Positions 17,973 through 27,049 of a DNA stretch of 64,000 bases are shown here, piece after piece. Origin of the DNA: an uncultured Litoreibacter sp. (GTDB lineage Bacteria > Pseudomonadota > Alphaproteobacteria > Rhodobacterales > Rhodobacteraceae); assembly GCA_947494645.1 (NCBI GenBank), contig CANLVO010000001.1, positions 1,550,001 through 1,614,000 on the forward strand. Direction: 5' to 3'. Under the pieces are notes generated by a model. It saw only the letters and a list, made by a program, of their open reading frames with translations, searched no databases and was not told the origin of the DNA. The first letter of the stretch is position 1. Each line of letters opens with the position of its first letter. Position numbers and translations under genes: made by a program.

Positions 17973-19262
17973 TCAAGCAGGTTGGTCTTTTGGGTGTAGA
18001 AGATCGATGAGCGTGTGGCCCATGACGAGGGCGCTGTCGAGCATATCATCGACGCCGACATACTCGTCGGGCTTGTGGGCGAGTTCCAGAAGACCGGGGC
18101 CATAGGCGATGCAGTTCTTCAGCTTTCCGATACGGTCAATATGTTTTTGGTCGTAAGTTCCGGGGCTTACAACGTGTTCTGCATCCTTGCCCAAGACCTC
18201 ACGAATGGCCTTTTCAACCGATGTGACCACGGGGGCGTCAGTGGCGGTCATGGTGGGGGAAACGCTCCACATCTCGTGGAGGTCGTAGCGGAAGTTTTCG
18301 CGCTCTTTGGTGAGCTTGTCGAGGATGTCAGTGACCTCGGTGCGGACCTCCTCTTCAGACTCCTCAATGAGGTAGCGGCGGTCGATGATCATGCGGGCAC
18401 GGTCGGGGACGACGGCGGAGGGAAGGCCTGTGAAACCTTCCTCGGGCTCAGCCTGCCCGCCATGTAAGCTATTGATGTTCATTGTAGAATTCTTGGCGCC
18501 ATCGGGCACAACCGGCATCTCCGTGTGCTTTTTCGCAAGCGCCGGGAACAGCGTTTTTTCCATCTCGGAGAGCACTGCGCCCATGTGGCGGACGGCGCAA
18601 TCGCCGAGGAAAGGCATGCTTCCATGGGCGATTTCGCCGTGGGTTTCGATCTCGGCCCACCAGACGCCGCGGTGGCCGAGGCAGATGCGGTCTTTGTGTA
18701 ATGGCTCGGGAATGATGACGTGATCGACATGAGAAAAGTGTTTCTTTTCAGCGAGATAGGCGACGCCGCCGTAGCCTCCGGTTTCTTCGTCAGCGGTGCC
18801 GGATATCTCGATGGAGCCGCTAAAGTCTTGAAACTCTTCGACAAATGCTTCTGCTGCGATGATTGAGGCGGCCAATCCGCCCTTCATATCGCAGCTGCCA
18901 CGGCCATAAATCTTGCCGTCGTCTAGCTCTCCACCGAAGGGGTCGCGGGTCCATCCCTGGCCAATTTCGACCACGTCGATATGGCTGTTGAAATGAACAC
19001 ATTCACCAGATGTGGTGGCCTCGCGCCGCGCAACCACATTCCATCGTGGGTATTTGCGGCTGTCACCGGGGGTGCCTTCGGCGCGGATCAGCTGTACTTC
19101 GAAGCCGGAACGGGCCAAACGGTCGGCGAGGTAGCCACAAATTTCGCGGTAGTTTTCGCCGGGAGGATTGAGGGTCGGAATGCGGATCAGGTCTTGGGTC
19201 AGCGCGATCAGATCGTCCTTTTTGCTCAGGATACGGGCGCTAAGTCTTTGAAAAGGCGTCAT
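17973..19262 (-). CDS. M20-family ArgE/DapE-type deacylase
   Basis: Zinc-dependent amidohydrolase, about 429 residues, that cleaves N-acyl or peptide bonds. Metal and catalytic positions are visible: HFNSHIDVVE (first His-x-Asp), GRGSCDMKGGLA (bridging Asp), ADEETGGYG (catalytic Glu) and IPEPLHKDRI. An upstream in-frame start at 19307 exists; I prefer the ATG at 19262, where MTPFQRLSARIL begins the family-like region, though neither has a good Shine-Dalgarno. It is first in the leftward operon with dppABC-dppDF-GNAT, so import followed by deacylation and acetylation is a plausible theme. Exact substrate unknown. Confidence 0.82.
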   Translation of the reverse strand: MTPFQRLSARILSKKDDLIALTQDLIRIPTLNPPGENYREICGYLADRLARSGFEVQLIRAEGTPGDSRKYPRWNVVARREATTSGECVHFNSHIDVVEIGQGWTRDPFGGELDDGKIYGRGSCDMKGGLAASIIAAEAFVEEFQDFSGSIEISGTADEETGGYGGVAYLAEKKHFSHVDHVIIPEPLHKDRICLGHRGVWWAEIETHGEIAHGSMPFLGDCAVRHMGAVLSEMEKTLFPALAKKHTEMPVVPDGAKNSTMNINSLHGGQAEPEEGFTGLPSAVVPDRARMIIDRRYLIEESEEEVRTEVTDILDKLTKERENFRYDLHEMWSVSPTMTATDAPVVTSVEKAIREVLGKDAEHVVSPGTYDQKHIDRIGKLKNCIAYGPGLLELAHKPDEYVGVDDMLDSALVMGHTLIDLLHPKDQPA

Positions 19263-19566
19263 TGTCACGGGGATTTGGCCTTGAGATGCGAGGACGTGGA
19301 CGCCCAAACGCTAGCTTGGACGGGTGCAGACGGCAAGCACAGGGCTGGCAATGGGCGCAAAGCCCGCCTTTTTTCGAGTTTTGTACAAAACGGGGTCATA
19401 TTTCGAAGGCCAAAACCCATTTTGTACAAAACTCGACCGCTGTTTTTGGCAAGGTTTTGTTCACGAAACTTAACGAAAAGACGGATCTGTTAACCTCTCG
19501 TCACCGGAGGCCAAACCGCGCATTTTGAGGTGGTTCACCCCCCGGAACTGGCTTTAAGCTGAAAGC
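19263..19566. promoter_or_regulatory. Divergent control region between the M20/dpp operon and pqi
   Basis: 304 bases with no gene. The main signal is a pair of identical 12-base palindromes TTTTGTACAAAA at 19379-19390 and 19420-19431, centre to centre 41 bases, close to four helical turns. Their flanks mirror each other (TCGAG before the first, CTCGA after the second). The core fits TTGTNNACAA-like sites of GntR/FadR-type regulators. No convincing promoter hexamers are obvious by eye. Confidence 0.6.
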
Positions 19567-20217
19567 ATGGAATCCCGGCTGCCGCCCCAACCATTGCCCG
19601 ATCTGATTGTCTGCCCGCAATGCGATGCAGCGTATAAATTGACCCGGCCCGAACATGGCGAGCGGGCGGTCTGTGCGCGGTGCCATACGGCGCTGATCAC
19701 GCCGCGCTCGAAAGCGGGGTTGCAGATCATTGCGGTTTCGATTGCGATTGTGGTTCTGGTGATCGCGGCGACGGTATTTCCGTTTCTGACGATCAAGGTC
19801 GCGGGGACGCAGAACTCTGTCTCAATCCTTGATGCGGCTTTGGCATTTTCCGACGGTCCGCTGATCGCGCTGTCGCTGTCGACGGCCGCGCTGATCATCT
19901 TCATCCCCCTCTTGCGCGTATTGCTGGCACTTTATGTTTTGATCCCGGTGGTGCTGGACCGGATGCCCGCAAAAGGATCGCGCAAAGCGTTTCGCCTGTC
20001 TGAGGCGCTGCGGCCCTGGTCGATGGCGGAGATCTTCGCGATTGGCTGCGCAGTGGCTTTGGTCAAGATCACCGATCTGGCGGATGTGAGCTTTGGGCCC
20101 GCGTTCTGGATGTTTGCCATTTTGGTCGTGCTGGTGGTGGCGCAAGACAATTTCATGTGCCGCTGGACGGTCTGGAAATCGCTTGATGGGCTCAGAAAAC
20201 CGGAGCGCGAGACATGA
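19567..20217 (+). CDS. pqiA: Paraquat-inducible protein A, first copy
   Basis: Inner-membrane protein of 216 residues, half the size of enteric PqiA. An N-terminal zinc-ribbon-like pair (CPQC near 17, CARC near 37) precedes about four TM segments, starting with LQIIAVSIAIVVLVIAATVFPFL. PqiA is the integral-membrane part of the PqiABC lipid-trafficking system. The gene is followed by a second pqiA with an ATGA overlap, so the two domains of the usual PqiA are split here. Confidence 0.85.
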   Translation: MESRLPPQPLPDLIVCPQCDAAYKLTRPEHGERAVCARCHTALITPRSKAGLQIIAVSIAIVVLVIAATVFPFLTIKVAGTQNSVSILDAALAFSDGPLIALSLSTAALIIFIPLLRVLLALYVLIPVVLDRMPAKGSRKAFRLSEALRPWSMAEIFAIGCAVALVKITDLADVSFGPAFWMFAILVVLVVAQDNFMCRWTVWKSLDGLRKPERET

Positions 20218-20855
20218 GCGACGCCACCATTATCACCGCCCGCGAGATGGGCGTGGTGGGCTGCCGCCGGTGCACGCAGGTTTGGCCGCAAGGAACGGAA
20301 ACCTGTGGGCGCTGCGGAAAGCGGCTGCAACTGCGCGACCACAAGAGCCTGCAGCGGGTCTGGGCGTGGTGGATTGTCGGAATGATGTGCTACATCCCGG
20401 CCAATATGTACCCGATGCTGCGCACGCGGACGCTGTTCACGGTGCAGCAGGACACGATTGTGGGCGGCGCGATTGAGCTGTTTACGCATGGGGCGCCGTT
20501 TGTGGCGGCGATCATCCTTTTTGCCAGCGTGGTCATTCCCTTGGGCAAGTTCTTTGCAATTGCCTATCTGGCGATCTCTGTGCAGCGGCGCAGCGTGGCG
20601 TCATTTGAACAGCGGCACCTCTTGTATGAGGTCGTCGAATATATCGGACGCTGGTCGATGATCGATATCTTTGTCGTTGCGATCCTGTCCTCACTTGTGC
20701 AACTCAGAACCCTCGCGGCGATTGATCCGGGGCCTGCCAGTCTGTTTTTTGCCCTATCGGTCATTTTCACCATGTTGTCCGCCCAGAGTTTCGACTCGCG
20801 GCTGATCTGGGACGTGCAAAGCCGCGACAAGGGGGAGGCCCAACGTGGTCACTGA
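20214..20855 (+). CDS. pqiA: Paraquat-inducible protein A, second copy
   Basis: Second half-size PqiA, 213 residues, with its own cysteine pairs (CRRC near 17, CGRC near 32) and about four TM segments (IVGMMCYIPANMYPMLRT, AIILFASVVIPLGKFFAIAYLAIS). It corresponds to the C-terminal domain of fused PqiA. The stop overlaps the GTG start of pqiB by 11 bases. Confidence 0.85.
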   Translation: MSDATIITAREMGVVGCRRCTQVWPQGTETCGRCGKRLQLRDHKSLQRVWAWWIVGMMCYIPANMYPMLRTRTLFTVQQDTIVGGAIELFTHGAPFVAAIILFASVVIPLGKFFAIAYLAISVQRRSVASFEQRHLLYEVVEYIGRWSMIDIFVVAILSSLVQLRTLAAIDPGPASLFFALSVIFTMLSAQSFDSRLIWDVQSRDKGEAQRGH

Positions 20856-22929
20856 CGCGCCAGATGTCACAATCGAGCCGCAGCGCAAATCCGTGCTGAG
20901 CCGGGTGTCGTTTGTCTGGCTGATCCCGGTGGCCGCCTTGGCGATTGCGCTGGGCGTGGCATGGAACAGCTATTCCAGCCAAGGCCCGCTGATCACGCTG
21001 GAATTCCAGAATGGCGCAGGCATCACCAAGGACGAGACCGCCCTGAAATACCGCGATATCACGGTGGGCGTAGTGGAAGATGTGGGCTTCTCGGAAGGGT
21101 TGAGCACCGTTCTGGTCAGCGTGCGTGTCGACAAGGACGTGGCGCCTTACATCGACAGCGGCGCGAACTTTTGGGTGGTGCGGCCTGAGTTGACCGCACG
21201 CGGCGTCAGCGGCTTGGACACGGTACTGTCGGGCGTCTTCATCGAGGGCGTGTGGGACGACGTGATCGGCGCGACCGAGACCCGCTTCATGGGTCTGGAA
21301 GATGCGCCACTGTTCCGGCCCTCGAAGCCCGGTCTTGAGATTGCTTTGCGGGCCACAGCCAATGGGCAGCTGACGGAAAACGCGCCGATATTCTTTCACG
21401 GCATCGAGGTCGGCCGGATTGGCAAGGCCCGGATTTCTCCGGTGACCAATTTTGCGATTGCCGAGGCGATTATCTACGAGCCGCATGGGCGACTGATCAA
21501 CAACTCTACCCGCTTCTGGGACACGTCCGGGTTCTCCGTCAACATCGGCGCGTCGGGGGCAGAGATTGATTTCACCTCGCTGGCGACGCTGGTCTCGGGC
21601 GGAATTTCCTTTGACACGGTGGTGTCTGGCGGGGATCGGATCTCCGACGGGGAAGTGTTTCAAATCTATGAGGATGAGGAGACCGCGCGGAACTCCGTCT
21701 TCAACGCCTCAGAGGTGGAAACGCTGGAGCTGAGCGCGATCTTTGAGGACAATATTGCCGGGTTGACCGTGGGTGCTGACGTGGAACTGGCGGGCCTGAA
21801 AATCGGCGAGGTGCAGTCCGTCTCGGGCGTGATTGACCGGGCGACCTTTGGCGACAGCAGGGTGCGGCTGAACGCGATCCTGTCCATTCAGCCTGCGCGG
21901 CTGGGGCTGGAGGACACCCCCTCGCCCGCCGCTGCGCTGAACTTCATGGCCGGGCGCGTGCGCGAAGGGCTGCGGGCACGGCTGGCCTCGGCCGGGCTGC
22001 TGACGGGCGGGCTGAAGATCGAACTGGTGCAGGTGGGCGAAGAGGGCACGGAGCTGATCCCCGACATGACCGCCTCCCTGCCGATGATCCCGACGGCGCA
22101 AAGCGAGATGCGGGACGCGGGCGCAAGCGTCGAGGGCGTGATCACCCGGGTGAACAACCTGCCGATTGAAGAGCTGATGACCTCGGCGATTGATTTCCTC
22201 GACTCGGCACAGGATTTCGTGGCCTCGGAAGAATTGCGCGGCGTGCCGGAGGAAGCGGTGGGGCTGCTGGAAGACGTGCGCGGGCTGGTAAGCTCGGACG
22301 AAGTGCAGAACGTACCGGTGCTGCTGAACGCCACGCTGGAACGGCTGGAGGCGGTGATGACGCAGCTGGAAGAGCAACAGCTGGTGGCCCGTCTGGTGGG
22401 CGCGGTGGACGCCGCGGCTGAGGCGGCATCCGGCGTGGACAGCGCCGTGGCGGGCGTGCCTGAGCTGATCGCGTCGTTGCAGGGTGTCGCGGCCAAGGCC
22501 GAAGGGCTGGCGCTGGAGGAACTGGTCGAGGAGATCAACCGGCTGGCGGGCAACGCGGCCAGCGTGATTGGCACGGACGCGTTCAACGCGCTGCCGGGCG
22601 ATTTGAGCGCGGCACTGGGCGAATTGCAGGCCACGTTGAGCGAGGTGCGCGACGGCGGCGTGATCGAGAACGCCAACGCGGCGCTGGCCTCCGCCCGCTC
22701 GGCAGCGGATGCGGTGGCGGGGGCGGCGGATGACCTGCCTGCGCTGGTGACGCGGATGTCGGGCGTGCTGGACCAAGCGGCGCGCACCATCCGTGGCTAT
22801 GACCGCGGCGACGAACTGGGCCGCGACGTTGAAAGCGCATTGCGCGAAATTCAGGAGGCGGCGAAGGCGCTGGCCTCTTTGGCGAAAACCATTGAGCGCA
22901 ACCCAAGCGCATTGATCCGGGGGCGATAG
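20845..22929 (+). CDS. pqiB: PqiB-type MCE-domain intermembrane transport protein
   Basis: 694-residue membrane-anchored protein. One N-terminal TM (VSFVWLIPVAALAIALG, near 15-32) precedes three MCE repeats (starting near 48, 165 and 300 with LEFQNGAGI, LRATANGQL and LSAIFEDNIAGL). The last third is a long Ala/Glu-rich helical region from about residue 430. MCE rings and the helical needle carry lipids between inner and outer membranes in PqiB. It is longer than enteric PqiB (about 546). The start is GTG at 20845 with GGGGGAGG at 20831-20838. The 3' half is unusually GC-rich. Confidence 0.88.
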   Translation: MVTDAPDVTIEPQRKSVLSRVSFVWLIPVAALAIALGVAWNSYSSQGPLITLEFQNGAGITKDETALKYRDITVGVVEDVGFSEGLSTVLVSVRVDKDVAPYIDSGANFWVVRPELTARGVSGLDTVLSGVFIEGVWDDVIGATETRFMGLEDAPLFRPSKPGLEIALRATANGQLTENAPIFFHGIEVGRIGKARISPVTNFAIAEAIIYEPHGRLINNSTRFWDTSGFSVNIGASGAEIDFTSLATLVSGGISFDTVVSGGDRISDGEVFQIYEDEETARNSVFNASEVETLELSAIFEDNIAGLTVGADVELAGLKIGEVQSVSGVIDRATFGDSRVRLNAILSIQPARLGLEDTPSPAAALNFMAGRVREGLRARLASAGLLTGGLKIELVQVGEEGTELIPDMTASLPMIPTAQSEMRDAGASVEGVITRVNNLPIEELMTSAIDFLDSAQDFVASEELRGVPEEAVGLLEDVRGLVSSDEVQNVPVLLNATLERLEAVMTQLEEQQLVARLVGAVDAAAEAASGVDSAVAGVPELIASLQGVAAKAEGLALEELVEEINRLAGNAASVIGTDAFNALPGDLSAALGELQATLSEVRDGGVIENANAALASARSAADAVAGAADDLPALVTRMSGVLDQAARTIRGYDRGDELGRDVESALREIQEAAKALASLAKTIERNPSALIRGR

Positions 22930-22932
22930 CTG

Positions 22933-23508
22933 ATGTTGAGAGTTTCAATATGGACGACATGCGTGGCGCTGGGCCTGCTGGCGGGATGCGCGGGCGGCAC
23001 GGCGGAGCGGTACTCGGTGCCGCCAACCGAAGCCGCAGAACGGGTGAACATCCGCTACGGCTCGGTGGAGATACGCGACGTGACGCTGCCGACATATGCC
23101 GCGGGCGAGGAGATCACGTTGCAGGGCGCCTCTGGCGTGTTGATCAGCTCGACGGATGTGTTGTGGGCCGACGCGCCCGAGCGAGCGATTGCGCTGGAAC
23201 TGGTGCGGCATCTGTCGACGCTGACGGGCGCGCGGGTGGCCTCGGATCCGTGGCCGTTCGAAGCCTTCCCGGATGCGACACTTGAGGTCCGGTTCGAGCA
23301 GCTTCTCGCAGGAGCCGATGGCGTGTTTCGCGCGACGGGTCAGTTCTTTGTGGCCGTCGAGGAAGGCCGGGAGCGCAGCGGGTTGTTTGACCTCAACGTG
23401 CCGTTGAGCGCAGAGGGGGCAGCGGCCTCGCCTGCCGCAGTTGCCGCGGCGCGGGGGCAGATCATTCTGGATCTGGCGGAGTTCATTGCGAAGAACGGGC
23501 TGCGCTGA
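22933..23508 (+). CDS. pqiC: PqiC-family outer-membrane lipoprotein
   Basis: 191-residue lipoprotein: the N-terminal signal ends with lipobox LLAGC, lipidated at Cys19. The rest fits the PqiC/DUF330 (ABC-type transport auxiliary) family, with RYSVPPTEAAERVNIRYGSVEIRDVTLPTYA near 30. In PqiABC it anchors the PqiB needle at the outer membrane. It begins 3 bases after pqiB and is followed by a terminator-like stem-loop. Confidence 0.85.
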   Translation: MLRVSIWTTCVALGLLAGCAGGTAERYSVPPTEAAERVNIRYGSVEIRDVTLPTYAAGEEITLQGASGVLISSTDVLWADAPERAIALELVRHLSTLTGARVASDPWPFEAFPDATLEVRFEQLLAGADGVFRATGQFFVAVEEGRERSGLFDLNVPLSAEGAAASPAAVAAARGQIILDLAEFIAKNGLR

Positions 23509-24068
23509 GCGGTCTTCTTTGCCGGACGGCCTAACCTGCCCCAAATGCCGAAAGACCCGACAGTTGTAATGCAACTGCCGGGCCGTATTTTCAGGAAGAT
23601 GGTCGGCCAACGGAACGGGGGAGAAATACCTTAGATACTAAAATACTCAGTACGCTTTCACTTGGTAAGTGACGTCCCGCCGACCTTGCCGGCTGTAATT
23701 ACCGACACCCAAAGTGTGGCCCGGGGGGTGTGAAAGCAGCGTGAATTTCCCTTAGGTAAACTGTTAAAAATTCGTAAACCGCAGAAGAAATTGGAGTGAC
23801 CTCTCGTTTACGCGCACGTCAATCTCGTTTTCTAGGCAGTTTTGTGCCTTTCGAGCGAGATGACACAGAGTTTTCTGGACGCAAGCCGTAGTTTGATTCG
23901 GGCACCAGACCGCCATAAGTGCGATTCGCGGCCCCGATTCGACGAGTTAGCCGCAAGTGGGACCGTCAGAACACGGCCCTTGCGCGACGGCGCCCCCTGC
24001 CCCGAACTGTCATTTCAATGCGCGGCGCGGTTGGCTAGACCAGTGCAGGGCCAAAAGCAGGAACCGCC
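23509..24068. other. Intergenic stretch before exoA
   Basis: 560 bases with no believable gene. It holds a terminator-like hairpin at 23556-23582, a 15-base palindrome TCACTTGGTAAGTGA at 23658-23672, and a near-match to a CtrA site, TTAA-N7-TAAA, at 23764-23778. A 76-codon frame at 23842-24072 has no good start site or family look. The long leader suggests the exo gene is regulated. Confidence 0.5.
23556..23582 (+). terminator. Likely intrinsic terminator after pqiC
   Basis: CCCGACAGTTG (23556-23566) pairs with CAACTGCCGGG (23572-23582), 11 pairs with a single A-C mismatch, around a 5-base loop, then CCGTATTTTC. It lies 48 bases after the pqiC stop. Confidence 0.65.
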
Positions 24069-25079
24069 GTGACCGAAACCACCTCCTCAAACCGCACCCG
24101 GCTTGGCCGCCGGATCATCGTCGCGGTGCCAGCGCTCAACGAGGCGGGGTTCATTGCGGACTGCCTGAGCTCGCTGGGGCTGGATGCGCCAGACATGGCA
24201 GAGGTGATCTTTGTAGTGGCCGATGGCGGCAGCACCGACGCCACCCGCGACATTATAGAAGACATGGCCAAGACCCGACCCAACCTGCATCTGCTAGACA
24301 ACCCCGCGCGGCTGCAATCGGCGGGCGTGAACGCGGTGGCGCAGTCAAGCTTGGCCGAGGGGCGCGAGGTGCTGGTGCGCTGCGACGCGCATGCGGTCTA
24401 CCCTGCGGGCTTTGTGTTGGACCTGGCCGCAAGCCTTGAGGCGTCAGAAGCAGCCAGCGTTGTCGTGGCGATGGATGCAGCGGGCAAGAGCTGCTTTGCC
24501 AAAGGGGCCGCGTGGATCGTAGACACGCCGCTGGGTTCTGGCGGGGCCAGCCATAGGGGCGGCAGGCAATCGCGTTTCGTGGATCACGGACATCACGCGG
24601 CTTTTGATCTGGCGCTCTTTCGCGCGCTCGGCGGCTACGACCCGGAGTTTTCGCACAATGAAGATGCCGAATTTGACCGTCGTCTGGGAGCAGAGGGCGG
24701 CCGGATCTGGCTCGATGCCGGTCTGCGCCTGACCTATTTCATGCGGGCCACACCCTGGGGGCTGGCGCGGCAATATTACAATTACGGGCGTGGCCGGATG
24801 CGCACCTTGCTCAAGCATGGCGACCGCCCAAAGCTGCGCCAGATGTTGCCTGTGGCACTGTTGGGCATCTGCGTGCTGAGCCTTTTGGCGGGGCTGCTGA
24901 TCCATCCAGTAGGGTTTCTGGGCGTGATCGGCTACGGGCTGATCCTGCTCTGCGCCTCTGTATGGATGATGGCGAGGACCGGCTCGCCCTGCGGGCTTTG
25001 GGCCGGTGTGGCGCTGGGCGTCATGCATTTGAGTTGGGGCGCGGGCGCCCTGCAGATGCGGTTTATCGGTTCGCGATAA
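24069..25079 (+). CDS. exoA: Glycosyltransferase family 2, ExoA-like
   Basis: Membrane-associated GT2 enzyme of 336 residues that adds a sugar to the lipid-linked exopolysaccharide repeat; ExoA adds the first glucose in rhizobial succinoglycan. Visible are the N-terminal VAVPALNEAGFI, nucleotide-binding VADGGSTDAT (near 57), the DAHAVYP acid motif, ExoA-like GGASHRGGRQSRFVDHGHHAAF near 160 and NEDAEFDRRL (near 198), then two C-terminal TM segments. The start is GTG at 24069. Its 3' end overlaps the convergent GT4 gene by 17 bases. Sugar specificity is inferred from similarity only. Confidence 0.8.
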   Translation: MTETTSSNRTRLGRRIIVAVPALNEAGFIADCLSSLGLDAPDMAEVIFVVADGGSTDATRDIIEDMAKTRPNLHLLDNPARLQSAGVNAVAQSSLAEGREVLVRCDAHAVYPAGFVLDLAASLEASEAASVVVAMDAAGKSCFAKGAAWIVDTPLGSGGASHRGGRQSRFVDHGHHAAFDLALFRALGGYDPEFSHNEDAEFDRRLGAEGGRIWLDAGLRLTYFMRATPWGLARQYYNYGRGRMRTLLKHGDRPKLRQMLPVALLGICVLSLLAGLLIHPVGFLGVIGYGLILLCASVWMMARTGSPCGLWAGVALGVMHLSWGAGALQMRFIGSR

Positions 25080-26178
25080 GGCGGTCGTATAGCGCGGCGG
25101 TGCGCTGGCCAATCTCAGGCCAGTCCGTGCCAATGCTGCCCGGTGCGGGCGTCTTCCCAATGCTCTGGGACAGGGCCTGTGCCAAGGCATCTGCATCGCC
25201 GGGAGGCACCAGATGGCCCGTGTCTGGCGTGATTTCATCGCCGAATGCGCCCAGGTCTGAGGCGATGATCCATTTGCCCAAGGATTTGGTGAGGTAATAG
25301 ACGCCGCTGGCCTCGATCCGGCGGTAGGGGAACACCAGCGCGTCGGCCTCTACCATCAGCGTGGCCATATCGTCGTCAGAGAGCCAGCCGAGATGCCAGT
25401 CGATATTGAGGTTTTCTTGCGCCGCTTTGGCTTGTGCCGGGGCGAGGTCGCAAAAGGGCTCCCCTGCGATGACGACGCGCAAGGCGTCGCGTGTGTCTGG
25501 CGGCAACGCGGCGAGCGCGTCGATCAGCACATCGACGCCTTTATAGTCCTGCAGCCGCCCGAACAGCACGACGGTCCAACGCGGATCGCGGGGCGTGTGC
25601 GCTTTGGTTTGGCTGAGATCCAGCGTGAAGGGGCCGTGCGGAATGACGGAGAGTTTGTGCGTGGCGCAGCCTGCCTCGGTCAGCGCATCGCGGCCTCGAG
25701 AGGTGTGGACGATCACGTGGTCGACCTCGGCCAGCACCTGCGGGAAGCCCATGACCTGCAGCTTGGAGGTCGGGTTGCCGTTAAACGGCGTTGTGTCGTG
25801 GACGGTGAGCACCACCGGCGCGGTTTGGCGGAGCTTGTGGACCGCACGCAGATCAGCGGCGGGCAGCACGGACCATTGCAGATGGACGATGTCGGCGGGC
25901 CAGCTTTTCGAAAGCGCGATCATGCGTTTCAGCGAGCCGATATGGGAGATGGCCTTGCGCAGCTTGGCGGCGGCCCCTGCCTGTTTGGCGGAGGCCTCGA
26001 GGCCCGGATAGAAAATCGGCGCGGTTTGGGCCTCGGGCAGATCGGCCTTCTCGCCTTCGCGCAAACCACGCGTGGCCCAGAGCGTAGTGACGCCTGCCGC
26101 GTTCAGCCCGGTGTTGAGCGCAGCATTATAGGGCGCGGTGAACAAGGACGGGTCCACCAGCAGCGCGTTAATGGCCAT
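25063..26178 (-). CDS. Glycosyltransferase family 4
   Basis: Cytoplasmic retaining glycosyltransferase of GT-B fold, 371 residues. The C-terminal half shows the usual nucleotide-sugar features: VVLFGRLQDYKGVDVLIDAL near 205 and the E-x7-E-like region ALVFPYRRIEASGVYYLTKSLG near 285. Likely assembles the exopolysaccharide repeat. Its start overlaps the 3' end of the upstream GT2 gene by 11 bases; it is the last gene of a five-gene leftward operon. Confidence 0.82.
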   Translation of the reverse strand: MAINALLVDPSLFTAPYNAALNTGLNAAGVTTLWATRGLREGEKADLPEAQTAPIFYPGLEASAKQAGAAAKLRKAISHIGSLKRMIALSKSWPADIVHLQWSVLPAADLRAVHKLRQTAPVVLTVHDTTPFNGNPTSKLQVMGFPQVLAEVDHVIVHTSRGRDALTEAGCATHKLSVIPHGPFTLDLSQTKAHTPRDPRWTVVLFGRLQDYKGVDVLIDALAALPPDTRDALRVVIAGEPFCDLAPAQAKAAQENLNIDWHLGWLSDDDMATLMVEADALVFPYRRIEASGVYYLTKSLGKWIIASDLGAFGDEITPDTGHLVPPGDADALAQALSQSIGKTPAPGSIGTDWPEIGQRTAALYDRLIANR

Positions 26179-27049
26179 AATGCGCGCCTTCTTTCAGCGA
26201 CAGACAGCCTGCAAGCACACCCCGGTGCAGCGCGGCCCGGAGCCGCCAAAACATACGGCGGTCGGTGTTGAAAGCGTTGGCCAGCGCCATGGTGCTGGAC
26301 AGCCCAGCCTTCAGCGCCGCGAGGGTGCCCATTTTCAGACGTGCGCCTGCGCTTATGGCGGAGACCGCGTAGCTTTGCCCGGAGCGGTATTTGCGGGTCT
26401 CGAGCCAATGGTAGGTCAGGCGTTCGGGCGTGACCTCCTCGTGGACGACGGCTTCCCACGCGACGGCGTAGCGTGCGCCGAGGCGGTGCAGGCGGAAGAA
26501 GAATTCGGTGTCTTCGCCGCCGGTCCGACCGCGGGCGAGATCAAAACGCTCCGCGTACCAGGGCGCGCCGGCCCAGCGCAGAAGCGCGTTGCAGGTGTGG
26601 CCGGTCTGGACCTCGCCGCCGCGGGTCTCCGGCAGGTTGGAATGATAGTCCTGCGCCACCATCCAGGCGGGTGCCTGCGTGCTATAGACCGCGCGGGCCG
26701 GGCCGAAGACGGCATCCGCCCCGCTGGCTTGTGCTTCGGTGATCAGCGCCTCCAGCCAATCGGGGTCGGCCAGCTCGTCATCATCGATGAAGGCCACCCA
26801 GTCGGCATCAGAGGCCTCAAGGCAGGCGTTGCGGGCTATCGAGATGTTGCGCGACGGCGCGTGGATGTAGCCCACGGGGATTTCGCCGGGCTGGTTTTCC
26901 ACCAGCGGTCTTGCGCTGTCGGTTTCGTCATTGTCGGCGACCAGCACCCGCAGCGTTACCTCGGGCGGCACCGCGAGGGCCTGCAGGCTGGCCAGCGTGT
27001 TGGCGATATGTGGCCTGCGGAACGTGCAGACGCAAATATCGACCAGCAT
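26168..27049 (-). CDS. Glycosyltransferase family 2
   Basis: GT2 enzyme of 293 residues. MLVDICVCTFRRPHIANTL opens the domain, followed by VADNDETD near 37 and the catalytic-metal region AFIDDDELADPDWLEALI near 80. I take the ATG at 27049, whose last base pairs with the preceding gene's stop in a TGATG junction; an open extension to 27121 lies inside the ExoP-like gene. The C-terminal GGEDTEFFFRLHRLG fits inverting GT2 enzymes. Sugar unknown. Confidence 0.82.
   Translation of the reverse strand: MLVDICVCTFRRPHIANTLASLQALAVPPEVTLRVLVADNDETDSARPLVENQPGEIPVGYIHAPSRNISIARNACLEASDADWVAFIDDDELADPDWLEALITEAQASGADAVFGPARAVYSTQAPAWMVAQDYHSNLPETRGGEVQTGHTCNALLRWAGAPWYAERFDLARGRTGGEDTEFFFRLHRLGARYAVAWEAVVHEEVTPERLTYHWLETRKYRSGQSYAVSAISAGARLKMGTLAALKAGLSSTMALANAFNTDRRMFWRLRAALHRGVLAGCLSLKEGAHYGH

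Noticed and set aside
17921-18103. Extension of the DppA-like gene upstream of 17920
   Set aside because: It runs into the M20 deacylase gene and lacks a signal peptide; the ATG at 17920 has both GGAGG and a signal peptide.
21709-22776. Long minus-strand frames opposite pqiB
   Set aside because: Codon shadow of a very GC-rich gene; low-complexity products rich in Arg, Gln and His with no family look.
23842-24072. 76-codon frame before exoA
   Set aside because: No ribosome site, no family likeness, and it overlaps the exoA start; the stretch looks like leader DNA.
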